Below, one piece after another: positions 9,273-17,268 of a stretch of 44,208 bases of DNA (positions within the stretch are counted from its first letter, which is position 1; each line of letters opens with the position of its first letter). Position numbers and translations under genes: made by a program. The stretch comes from Giesbergeria sp. Lineage in GTDB: Bacteria > Pseudomonadota > Gammaproteobacteria > Burkholderiales > Burkholderiaceae_C. The stretch covers positions 1 to 44,208 of the forward strand of contig JAGNYI010000025.1 in the NCBI GenBank assembly GCA_017985015.1, given 5' to 3'. Below the pieces are notes generated by a model that made no database searches, was not told where the DNA came from, and saw only the letters and a program-made list of their open reading frames with translations.

Positions 9273-10726
9273 TCGCTCCCTTCTTCCTGCAGCACCCAGG
9301 TGTCCTTGGTGCCGCCACCCTGGGACGAATTGACCACCAGCGAGCCCTCGGCCAGGGCCACCCGGGTGAGGCCGCCGGACACCATTTGCACTTCGCTGCC
9401 CGAGAGCACGAAGGGGCGCAGGTCGATGTGGCGCGGTGCCAAGCCGCTTTCCACGTACGTGGGACAGCTCGACAGCGACAGTGTGGGCTGGGCGATGTAG
9501 AGCGCCGGGTTGGCGATCAGGGCGTTGCGAAACTGCTCGATCTCGGAGTGGCTCGCGGCCGGGCCGATCAACATGCCGTAGCCGCCGGCGCCATGCACCT
9601 CCTTGACCACCAGTTCGGGCAGGTGCGCCAGCACGTACTTCAAATCTTCGGGTTTGCGGCATATCCAGGTGGGCACGTTCTCCAGAATAGGCTCCTCGCC
9701 GAGATAAAAGCGGATCATGTCGGGCACATAGGGATAAACCGATTTGTCGTCGGCCACCCCCGTGCCCACGGCGTTGCAAAGGGCGACATTGCCCGCTGCG
9801 TAGGCTTCCATCAGGCCCGCGCAGCCCAGCGTGGAGCCAGCGCGAAAGACACTTGGATCGAGATAGTCGTCGTCCACGCGCCGGTAGATCACGTCCACCC
9901 GCTGCAGGCCGCGCGTGGTGCCCATGTAGACGAAGCCATCCTTGACGCGCAAGTCCTGGCCTTCCACCAATTCGACGCCCATTTGCTGGGCCAGAAAGGC
10001 ATGTTCGAAATACGCGCTGTTGTGCATGCCCGGCGTGAGCACCACTACGCAGGGGTCGGCGCTGCCTGCGGGTGCGCTCTCTCGCAGGGTTTCCAGCAAC
10101 AGATCCGGGTAATGCGCCACCGGCGCGACGGCGTGCAAGCTGAACAGGTCCGGAAACAGCCGCATCATCATCTTGCGGTTCTCCAGCATGTAGGAGACGC
10201 CAGAGGGCACGCGCAGGTTGTCTTCCAGCACGTAAAAAATGCCTTCCCCCTGTGCATTGGCGGCGCGGACGATATCGATTCCGGCAATGTGCGCATAGAT
10301 GCCGCGCGGCAACTGCACGCCGGCCATCTCCGGGCGGTACTGGGCATTTTTCAGCACCAGATCGGCCGGCACAATGCCGGCGCGCAGGATGTCTTGGGCG
10401 TGGTACACGTCGTGCAGAAAACGGTTGAGTGCGGTAACGCGCTGCACCAGACCCCGCTCCATGCGCGCCCATTCCTGCGCCGAAATGATGCGCGGTACCA
10501 GGTCAAAGGGAATCAGGCGCTCGTTGCCGGCTCCGCCGCTGTCTTTGGTGCCATACACCGCGAAGGTGATGCCGACGCGGCGAAAAATCATCTCCGCTTC
10601 CAGCCGCCGCGCCTCCATGGCCGCGTCGCTCTGGCGAGCCAACCATTCGGCATAGCGTTTGTAGTGCGCCCGCACGTCGCTGCCGCCAAAAGGAAGCACT
10701 GTGTACATCTCATCGAACTTCGGCAT
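9269..10726 (-). CDS. Circularly permuted ATP-grasp enzyme (DUF404/DUF407)
   Basis: The 485-residue product belongs to the circularly permuted type-2 ATP-grasp family, predicted to form amide bonds using ATP. I choose the ATG at 10726 because AGGAGG lies 9 bases upstream; the frame stays open to 10813. Recognisable blocks are MPKFDEMY at the N-terminus, YGTKDSGG, RIISAQEW, GIYAHIAGIDIVR, FYVLEDNLRVPSGVSYMLENR, the Gly/Asn-rich VALCNAVGTGVADDKSVYPYVP segment, LVVKEVHGAGGYGM, and the C-terminal RHIDLRPF and VNSSQGGGTKDTWV. The Asp/Asn-rich blocks probably bind Mg-ATP. It is co-translated with the alpha-E gene and lies 49 bases downstream of comEC on the same strand. Substrate and product are unknown. 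Confidence 0.92.
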   Translation of the reverse strand: MPKFDEMYTVLPFGGSDVRAHYKRYAEWLARQSDAAMEARRLEAEMIFRRVGITFAVYGTKDSGGAGNERLIPFDLVPRIISAQEWARMERGLVQRVTALNRFLHDVYHAQDILRAGIVPADLVLKNAQYRPEMAGVQLPRGIYAHIAGIDIVRAANAQGEGIFYVLEDNLRVPSGVSYMLENRKMMMRLFPDLFSLHAVAPVAHYPDLLLETLRESAPAGSADPCVVVLTPGMHNSAYFEHAFLAQQMGVELVEGQDLRVKDGFVYMGTTRGLQRVDVIYRRVDDDYLDPSVFRAGSTLGCAGLMEAYAAGNVALCNAVGTGVADDKSVYPYVPDMIRFYLGEEPILENVPTWICRKPEDLKYVLAHLPELVVKEVHGAGGYGMLIGPAASHSEIEQFRNALIANPALYIAQPTLSLSSCPTYVESGLAPRHIDLRPFVLSGSEVQMVSGGLTRVALAEGSLVVNSSQGGGTKDTWVLQEEGSE

Positions 10727-10775
10727 TCGCAGGCCCTCCTGAACACAGGATAGCAAGTTGCGCGCCAGGACCGGC

Positions 10776-13271
10776 TCACGGCAAGGCGTGCTGCCAGTAG
10801 CGCCGTTCGCCATCGCGTTCGCAGTGCACGCCGGCCGGTTGATCGGATTGCCAGGTAGCAGCGCCGCAATGCGCCGTGTCGATCACCTGCGCGCCATGCG
10901 CTTGCAGGCGCTGCACCACTTCGCCAGCTGGGTGGCCAAAGCGGCTGCGGTAGGCCGCCTGCACCAAGGCGATGCGCGGTTGCACCGCAGTGAGGAAAGC
11001 ATCGCTCGACGAGGTCTTGCTGCCGTGGTGCGGCACCAGCAGCAGGTCAGTGCCCAACGCCCCGCCCCGCTGGACCAGCTCCAGCTCCTGCGCGCGCTCG
11101 ATATCGCCTGCGAGCAGCGCGCTGGCACCGCTTTGCGTGCGCACGCGCAGCACACAGCTGTGGGCGTTGGGTTTGTCGCCCGGGAGGGCCTGCGTCGGCG
11201 CGGCTTCAGCTGGATGCAGCAGCTCGAAGGCAACACCATCCCACACCCAGGCCTGCCCGGCCACGCAAGGCGTCCATGCGCGCAAGGCCAGCAGCGCCGC
11301 TTCGCCGGCAATGGAGCCCGTCAGCGCCGCCTGCGGCTGCTGGGCCAGCACCGCCGCTGCGCCACCCGTGTGGTCGCTGTCGCGGTGGCTGAGCATGACG
11401 GTGTTAATGCGCTCGCCCAGACTGCGCAGCAGGGGCACCAGCACACGCTCACCCGCGTCGCTGGACACGCTGTAGCGCGGCCCAGTGTCATAGAGCAGCG
11501 CGTGCTGCGCGGTGCGAATAAGAACCGCATTGCCTTGGCCAATGTCGGCCGCGAGCAGCTCGAACGCTCCCTGCGGCGGCCGCGGCGCCTGCCACAGCAG
11601 CACCGGCAGGCACAGCGGCAGCCCCAGCAGCCGCACAGCCCATGGCAGCCGCGCCGCCAGCAGCACGCCGCCAGCAACCGCCGCTACGCCTGCCCACAGC
11701 GGCGCAGAAGCCACCTCGAACTGTGCCCACGGCACGGATGCAAGCAGCCCGAGCAACCAACCCAGCGCTTGCACGCACCACGCTGCCAGGTGCCACAGCG
11801 GCGCCCACAGCACCCCGGCAAATGCCAGCGGTGTGATCACCAGCGTCACCCAGGGGATCGCCACCAGGTTGGCCAGAAAACCCACCAGCGAAACCTGGCC
11901 GAACAGCAGCAGCGTGAGGGGCGCCAGCGCCACCGTCACGCTCCATTGTTCGCGAAAAATAGAGAGAAATCGGGCTCCAGCGCTTTTACTGCTTGCGCTA
12001 ACAGCTATTGGGTTGATAGCAAAAAGTGCCCCCACCGCAACAAAGCTCAGCCAGAAACCGGCCTGCAGCAAGGCCCAGGGGTCTTGCAACACCACCGCCG
12101 CGCACGCCAGCAGCCAGATGTGCGGCCAGGGCCAGCGCCGCCCCGCCAGACGCAAGCCCACCACCACCGCCAGCATCAGCACCGTGCGCTGGGCCGGCAC
12201 GCCCCAGCCGCTGAACAGCGCATACAAACCAGCAAGCAGCAAGCCCCCGACCAGTCCGGCCGATTGCGCCGGGAATGCCAGGCACAGGCGTGGCGCACGC
12301 CGCCACAAGGCGCCCACGACTTGCACGGCAAGCCAGGCAAAGAGCGTGATGTGCAATCCTGAAATGCTGACCAGGTGGGCGACGCCTGTGGCGCGGAACA
12401 CATTCCAGTCGCTGCGGTCGATGGCCCGCTGATCTCCGGTGACCAGCGCCGCCACCACGCCGGCGGCGCGCAGATCGGCCGGCCCTTCGGAGACGCTGGC
12501 AAGCTCGGCAAGAATGGCGTCCCGCACGCGCTCGCGCAGTTGCAGCACCGGGTAGCGCAGCGCGGTATCGAGGCGCTCGGGCATTGGGTCCTTGCGCCCG
12601 GCGCGCACATATCCCACGGCCTGTACGCCCTGCTCCCACTGGAGAAGCTCGTAGTCAAACCCGTGCGGATTGCGCGCGCCGTGCGGCGCCTTGAGGCGCA
12701 CCGTCATCTGCCATCGCTCGCCCGCATGGGGCGTGGACGGGGCTGTCTCCCATCCAGCTTCCACTCCCTCGTCGCCCGCGTTGCGGTACCAGCCCAGGTC
12801 GATCTGCTCGGGCAGACGCACTGCACCCTGCTGCTTGGCGGAAAGCACGCGCACCCGAAAGCGAATGCCAGCCTCCATAGGCTGCGGCAGCCCGGAGACC
12901 ACAGCAACGATGGCAATATCCTTCCCCTCAAGCGCCGGGTCCAGCGCGGTGTCTGCATAGTGCAGCGAGCGCAGGCCGCACAAGGCAAAGAAGACCAGCA
13001 CCGCCGACAGCCCGACAAGAACGCTCGCCAGGCGTCCATGACCGCTGCGCAGTTTGAGCGCGAAGATCCCCAGGACCAACGCGGCACCCATGCACGCTGC
13101 GTACGCCGTGGCCGTCCACAAGGACGGCTGCTGCATCTGCAGGGCGGAGCCGGCCACCACCCCCAGCAGCGCCGCCACCAGCACACCCGCATTGGGGATT
13201 GGGCGATTGCGCCGCAAGGGCGCCTGCGCCCCCGGTTCCAAGGGCAGGTCAGGCGCGGTGGGAGCGAGCAT
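10776..13271 (-). CDS. comEC: ComEC/Rec2 DNA-uptake channel
   Basis: This inner-membrane channel moves one strand of transforming DNA into the cytoplasm. The 831-residue protein has N-terminal membrane helices (from about residue 25), a DUF4131-like extracytoplasmic domain (residues about 95-235), and the competence-domain helices (about 260-560, with VAHLVSISGLHITLF). It ends in a metallo-beta-lactamase domain with SHRDSDHTGG, GDIE and VPHHGSKTSS. The metal-site histidines are intact, so a nuclease role is possible. Unusually, residues about 420-437 are encoded by a copy of the dispersed repeat found elsewhere in the window, read in frame without a stop. The gene is divergent from a RidA-family gene across 78 bases. 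No other competence gene is present apart from the pseudopilin-like gene at 16619-17182. Confidence 0.94.
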   Translation of the reverse strand: MLAPTAPDLPLEPGAQAPLRRNRPIPNAGVLVAALLGVVAGSALQMQQPSLWTATAYAACMGAALVLGIFALKLRSGHGRLASVLVGLSAVLVFFALCGLRSLHYADTALDPALEGKDIAIVAVVSGLPQPMEAGIRFRVRVLSAKQQGAVRLPEQIDLGWYRNAGDEGVEAGWETAPSTPHAGERWQMTVRLKAPHGARNPHGFDYELLQWEQGVQAVGYVRAGRKDPMPERLDTALRYPVLQLRERVRDAILAELASVSEGPADLRAAGVVAALVTGDQRAIDRSDWNVFRATGVAHLVSISGLHITLFAWLAVQVVGALWRRAPRLCLAFPAQSAGLVGGLLLAGLYALFSGWGVPAQRTVLMLAVVVGLRLAGRRWPWPHIWLLACAAVVLQDPWALLQAGFWLSFVAVGALFAINPIAVSASSKSAGARFLSIFREQWSVTVALAPLTLLLFGQVSLVGFLANLVAIPWVTLVITPLAFAGVLWAPLWHLAAWCVQALGWLLGLLASVPWAQFEVASAPLWAGVAAVAGGVLLAARLPWAVRLLGLPLCLPVLLWQAPRPPQGAFELLAADIGQGNAVLIRTAQHALLYDTGPRYSVSSDAGERVLVPLLRSLGERINTVMLSHRDSDHTGGAAAVLAQQPQAALTGSIAGEAALLALRAWTPCVAGQAWVWDGVAFELLHPAEAAPTQALPGDKPNAHSCVLRVRTQSGASALLAGDIERAQELELVQRGGALGTDLLLVPHHGSKTSSSDAFLTAVQPRIALVQAAYRSRFGHPAGEVVQRLQAHGAQVIDTAHCGAATWQSDQPAGVHCERDGERRYWQHALP
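11966..12008 (-). repeat. Dispersed hairpin repeat, copy E (inside comEC)
   Basis: On the minus strand, ATAGCT (12008-12003) is followed after exactly 17 bases by AAGCGCT (11985-11979) and then by ggaGCCCGATTT, matching the four intergenic copies. AGCGC at the spacer centre can pair with GCGCT. This copy is translated as part of ComEC (around residues 422-436, PIAVSASSKSAGARF...). Confidence 0.7.
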
Positions 13272-13349
13272 GGGCGGATGCTACTGCGCCGTGGAGGGGC
13301 AGACCTGGCTGTGTACCATCGTCGGTTTTTCGAACCCGAGGAAGCAGCC

Positions 13350-13808
13350 ATGAGCATCTACGACAAACTCAAAGAACTGAATATCACCCTGCCACCGGTA
13401 TCGGTGCCCGCAGCCGCCTATGTGCCCTATGTGCAGACCGGCAAGCTGGTGTTCCTCAGCGGCCATATTGCACGCAAGGACGGCAAGCCCTGGGTGGCAC
13501 AGTTCGGCCGCGATATTTCCACCGACGAGGGCAAAGCCGCAGCGCGCGCAGTGGCCATCGACCTCATGGGCACGCTGCACGCAGCTGCCGGCGGCGACCT
13601 GAACCGCGTCAAGCGCATCGTCAAGCTGATGAGTTTGGTGAACTCCACGGGCGACTTCACCGAGCAGCACCTGGTGACCAATGGCGCCAGCGAGCTGTTG
13701 GGGCAAGTGTTTGGCGAGGCCGGCGTGCACGCGCGCAGCGCCTTTGGCGTGGCGCAGATTCCCATGGGCGCCTGCGTGGAAATTGAACTGATTGCCGAAC
13801 TGGCATAA
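13350..13808 (+). CDS. RidA/YjgF-family protein
   Basis: This 152-residue protein belongs to the Rid (YjgF/YER057c/UK114) superfamily, small trimeric proteins that in the best-studied branch deaminate reactive enamine/imine intermediates. Features are the N-terminal IYDKLKELNITLPPVSVPAAAYVPYVQTGKLVFLSG block (core GKLVFLSGHI), the central NRVKRIVKLMSLVNSTGDF, and HARSAFGVAQIPMGACVEIE near the end. In the last block the Arg aligns by eye with the substrate-carboxylate Arg of RidA. It is longer than canonical RidA (about 128 residues) and fits the divergent subgroup with an extended N-terminus, so deaminase activity is only probable. The start at 13350 has GAGGAAG 6 bases upstream. It is divergent from comEC. 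Confidence 0.9.
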   Translation: MSIYDKLKELNITLPPVSVPAAAYVPYVQTGKLVFLSGHIARKDGKPWVAQFGRDISTDEGKAAARAVAIDLMGTLHAAAGGDLNRVKRIVKLMSLVNSTGDFTEQHLVTNGASELLGQVFGEAGVHARSAFGVAQIPMGACVEIELIAELA

Positions 13809-13990
13809 CGTCCGGCCGTCCCGCAGAGCGATAGAGGGCGGCCTGGTGGGGCTTGGCCGGCCCGGCCCGACAAAGAAGATGGGAGCCACAGTGAAATTTT
13901 TTCAGTGAGAAGCACCCGCTCCATTTTTGCGGAAGGCCGAATGCACCCATAAGGTGTAGATTCGTGGTCACCCCGCTTTTCGTTGTTTCC

Positions 13991-16618
13991 TCATTCAGCA
14001 GTGGCCCAAAGTGCCTTCAGCTCTGCTGCCGTCTGCGGTTTGCCGTACAGGTAGCCCTGCAACTCTTGCACGCCAAGCGTTTCCAGCAGCGTTGCCTGCG
14101 CGAGTGTTTCGACGCCCTCCGCCACGACGCGCTTGTCCAGCGCCTGGGCCAGGGCCACGATGGCAGTTGCAATGGCCAGTGCAGGGCGCTCCACACCAAA
14201 AGCGAACACGAAACTCTTGTCAATTTTGAGCGTATCAAACGGCAAACGGCTTAGATAGCTCAGAGCGGAATAACCAACGCCAAAATCATCCAATGCGATG
14301 GCCACGCCTAAATTGCGCAGCGAGGCCAGGCGTTCGATTGCGGCATCCATGTCGCGGATGAGCGCGCCTTCGGTAATTTCCAACTCCAGCTGCCCGGGCA
14401 GGATGCCGAACTCGCGCAATATGGCATGCAGCTCGCCTGGCAACTCTGGGTCTGCCAATTGCAGCGGAGAGAGATTGACCGACATATGCCGCACGCGGTG
14501 GTGCGGGTCGGCGCGCCACTGTTGAAACTGCTCCAACGCTTTGCGCAGCACCCAGCGCCCCAACTCAAGAATGAAGTCAGACTCTTCCGCCAATGCGATG
14601 AAGACGTCCGGCGAGATAAACCCCTTGTCAGGATGGCGCCAGCGCAGCAGCGCTTCAACCGAAACTACCTGACGACTTCGGCTGTCAACGCGCGGCTGGA
14701 ACACCACAAAAATCTGCCCGGCTGCCAGCGCTTCGCGCAGATCTCGGCGCAAAGCCATGCGCTCTGCCAACTCAGCATTGAGTGCGTGGTCGAATTGCAC
14801 CAGCACGTTGCGTCCCGCGCTCTTGGCGCTGTACATCGCTAAGTCCGCGTGCTTGAGCAGATCGTCGTGCGCCAGTCCATCCTCGGGAAACATGGCCAGG
14901 CCAAGGCTTGCGGCCAGATGGAGGGTACGCGGAGGCACCATGAAGGGCTGCCGCACCGCCCGCATGACGGTCTCGATGTCGCGGCGAAAGCGGCCGTGCG
15001 CATCGACCGGCAGCGCAAACACGAATTCGTCGCCGCCAGGCCGACCGATGGCCAGTGCAACCGGACCAAGGCAATCGACCAACCGCTTTGAGACCTCCTT
15101 GAGCACGCAGTCGCCCACGTCGTGCCCATACGCGTCGTTGATTTCCTTGAACCCATCCAGGTCCATGTAGACCACTGCGAAACGCGGCGCCTCCGCCGGC
15201 CCTTCCCCGATGTTCCGGCGCGCGAGCCTGTCAATCGCTTCGACAATGCCCAGCCGATTGAGCAGGCCGGTCAGGCTGTCCCGGGTCGCCCGCTCGCGCA
15301 ACTGCTGTTCGCGCTGCTCGGCGTGCAGTGCCACAGCCAGCCGCTGGCGAAAAGCACTCAACTCGCGCTCCGCTCGCCCACGCGCGAGCGGAGCGCACGC
15401 CATTCGCAACCACGCGCGCTGAGTCTGCGTCTGCGTGATAAGCAGGTCCAGGAACTGCGACGGTGCGCCAGCGGCGCAATCGCTCTGGTCAGCGGGCTCA
15501 CCTTCCCACGGAACCTCCGCTGGAAGCCTTTGAAGCGTGCCATCGGCCGCAAGCGAGAGAGCCCAGGGATGCGCGTCGCGGTCTCTCCACTGCACCACGC
15601 AGATGTGCCCACCACAGGCAGCGGTATCCACATGCGCCAGCACCAGCTGCACAACTTCTTCAAAAGGACACTGGTCCACGATGGCGCGATCGATCTGCGC
15701 CAGCAATTGGAAAAGCTGCAAGTCGCGCCCCACCTCCTTGGTCATGGCGTTGAAGGAATCGGCCAAGTCTGTGAACTCGCTGCGCGGTCCTGCGATGTCC
15801 ACCTGACGGCTGAAATCCCCGCGCAGCACCGCGCGTGTGCCGGACGTCAGTGCATTGAGTGGCTGCGTCAATTTTCGCAGCAGCACCGAGCTGCTGACCA
15901 AGGCCAGCAAAAACGAAATACCGGCGACATTCCCCACGAGTGCCGCAAGTCCGACGGGCAGGTAGCGCGCCAACTTCGATTCAAGTGTGGCAGAGATGGT
16001 CCAGTTGGGCGCGTCGAAATAGGGAAGAAAAAAGATTTCGCGCACGGTGCGAATTCCCTCTTCTTCCGAACTCTGAACGCCCTGGCAGAAAGGCCGCGCA
16101 AAAGCGGCACCGGAAAAGCAGATTCGGTGGGTGCCCGATTGGGCGTTTTCCCAGAGGTAATCGGGGTTCAATCTTCCGCGCACGAGGAGCGGACCTACCC
16201 CCACTTCCAATTCGGCCGTCGGAGCCTCGTCCGCGGAGTCGCCGCCGGTCACGCGCAAAGTGCTGAGGGACGATTCACGCGGTGAAGCCGCCAGCGGACC
16301 AGGCTCCAACGAAACGTTGCCGAACACGAGTTCCAATCGCTCGCTCAGCCCCGCCGGCGGTGGGCTGTCCTGAGGAGTTTGCGCGTAAACGCGCAGCAGG
16401 CTCTCGGCAGAGCGAAGCCGGTCGATCAGGTTGAGCGCGACCGCCTTCGTCATTTCGCTGCTGAGTTGCACCGCCGACTGGCGCACGATGTAGTCGGTCA
16501 GCTGGTAGGCCAGCAGGGAGACCGCAGCCACAGGCACAGCGACCAGCACAAAAAAAGCGGCAAAAAGCCTGCGCCCGATACGACTTTGCAAAAAAGCGCT
16601 TGCAGCACTTAAGCGCAT
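13991..16618 (-). CDS. Membrane GGDEF-EAL c-di-GMP protein with HAMP domain
   Basis: This predicted bifunctional cyclic-di-GMP enzyme (875 residues) is anchored in the inner membrane. Helix 1 is at about 17-39, followed by an extracytoplasmic sensor region to about 215, helix 2 at about 220-247, and HAMP at 248-300. A poorly conserved GAF-like stretch (about 300-400) leads into a coiled coil and the GGDEF domain (445-610, motif at 528-532). The EAL domain runs from about 635 to 875 with E655-A-L, EITE, DDFGVGYSALSYL and AEGVET. Both active-site motifs look intact and no RxxD inhibitory site precedes GGDEF, so either activity is possible. The start codon directly abuts the stop of a pseudopilin-like gene (TGAATG), implying a shared transcript and a link between pilus-like structures and c-di-GMP. 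Confidence 0.93.
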   Translation of the reverse strand: MRLSAASAFLQSRIGRRLFAAFFVLVAVPVAAVSLLAYQLTDYIVRQSAVQLSSEMTKAVALNLIDRLRSAESLLRVYAQTPQDSPPPAGLSERLELVFGNVSLEPGPLAASPRESSLSTLRVTGGDSADEAPTAELEVGVGPLLVRGRLNPDYLWENAQSGTHRICFSGAAFARPFCQGVQSSEEEGIRTVREIFFLPYFDAPNWTISATLESKLARYLPVGLAALVGNVAGISFLLALVSSSVLLRKLTQPLNALTSGTRAVLRGDFSRQVDIAGPRSEFTDLADSFNAMTKEVGRDLQLFQLLAQIDRAIVDQCPFEEVVQLVLAHVDTAACGGHICVVQWRDRDAHPWALSLAADGTLQRLPAEVPWEGEPADQSDCAAGAPSQFLDLLITQTQTQRAWLRMACAPLARGRAERELSAFRQRLAVALHAEQREQQLRERATRDSLTGLLNRLGIVEAIDRLARRNIGEGPAEAPRFAVVYMDLDGFKEINDAYGHDVGDCVLKEVSKRLVDCLGPVALAIGRPGGDEFVFALPVDAHGRFRRDIETVMRAVRQPFMVPPRTLHLAASLGLAMFPEDGLAHDDLLKHADLAMYSAKSAGRNVLVQFDHALNAELAERMALRRDLREALAAGQIFVVFQPRVDSRSRQVVSVEALLRWRHPDKGFISPDVFIALAEESDFILELGRWVLRKALEQFQQWRADPHHRVRHMSVNLSPLQLADPELPGELHAILREFGILPGQLELEITEGALIRDMDAAIERLASLRNLGVAIALDDFGVGYSALSYLSRLPFDTLKIDKSFVFAFGVERPALAIATAIVALAQALDKRVVAEGVETLAQATLLETLGVQELQGYLYGKPQTAAELKALWATAE

Positions 16619-17182
16619 TCAATAGTCCTCAGCTACCCCAATGAAACCGCCATTGTTGGCGCGGATGATGTCGTCGCGACTGGCCTTCGCGGTCAATGCA
16701 GTTTGGCTCTGCCCGTCTGGGCCCATGCTGTAGAGGTCGTAGTCGCTGTTGAGCGGATGCAGCGATTTGTCCTTGCGTTTCTGGCCGACCTTGGCTCCGT
16801 CCATTGAAAGGTATTGATAAGGATTTCCCCATGGGTCTGTTCGAACCGCGCCAAAGGCGGCCAAGCCAGTTGGGTAAGTACCGGTCGCTACGAAAGCCCT
16901 ATCGAGCTTTGCGCTGATTTCGAGAATATCCGCCTTCGCCGTGGCGATTCTCGTGCGCTCAAAGTACGCCCTGTAACTGGGTACCGCGATACCCACCAAA
17001 AGCCCCAGGAGCACCACCACCAACATGAGTTCGATGAGGGTGACACCGAGAGTCCGCACGTTCAGCTTGTTGCCAGCCGGTTGGCGTCGCTGGCATTGTC
17101 GCCAGCGCAGGAACGCCCCAGGCGCAGAAACAAAGGAAGCCAATAGACGCCTCACTCGCTCTGCGGACACAACCTGTTTCAT
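16619..17182 (-). CDS. Type II/IV pseudopilin-like protein (GspG type)
   Basis: This is a prepilin with the type III signal G46^V47-T-L-I-E51 followed by a hydrophobic helix (LMLVVVLLGLLVGIAVPSY). The GspG-like globular part contains TDPWGNPYQYLS and LNSDYDLYSMGPDG, a region that binds calcium in true GspG. Glu+5 is present. From the ATG at 17182 (187 residues) the leader would be 46 residues, far longer than usual, and no ribosome site is evident. A GTG at 17059 would leave a 5-residue leader (MRTLG), more typical of the family, also without a clear ribosome site. No other secretion or pilus genes are nearby. The stop abuts the GGDEF-EAL start, so this is a two-gene unit. Whether it is a secretion, pilus or orphan pilin cannot be told from sequence. 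Confidence 0.85.
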   Translation of the reverse strand: MKQVVSAERVRRLLASFVSAPGAFLRWRQCQRRQPAGNKLNVRTLGVTLIELMLVVVLLGLLVGIAVPSYRAYFERTRIATAKADILEISAKLDRAFVATGTYPTGLAAFGAVRTDPWGNPYQYLSMDGAKVGQKRKDKSLHPLNSDYDLYSMGPDGQSQTALTAKASRDDIIRANNGGFIGVAEDY

Positions 17183-17268
17183 TTTTGCATGATACGTCCG
17201 GATGGCCTACGGGGCCAAAGTCTCTCAAGACTTGGGCAAAAGACAGCCCCAGGCGCTCCCCAGAGGCG

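Noticed and set aside
13809-13990. Possible gene or terminator in the gap between the RidA gene and the GGDEF-EAL gene
   Set aside because: No convincing frame with a start site, and no stem followed by a T run on either strand; only a short CAGTGAA direct repeat is visible.
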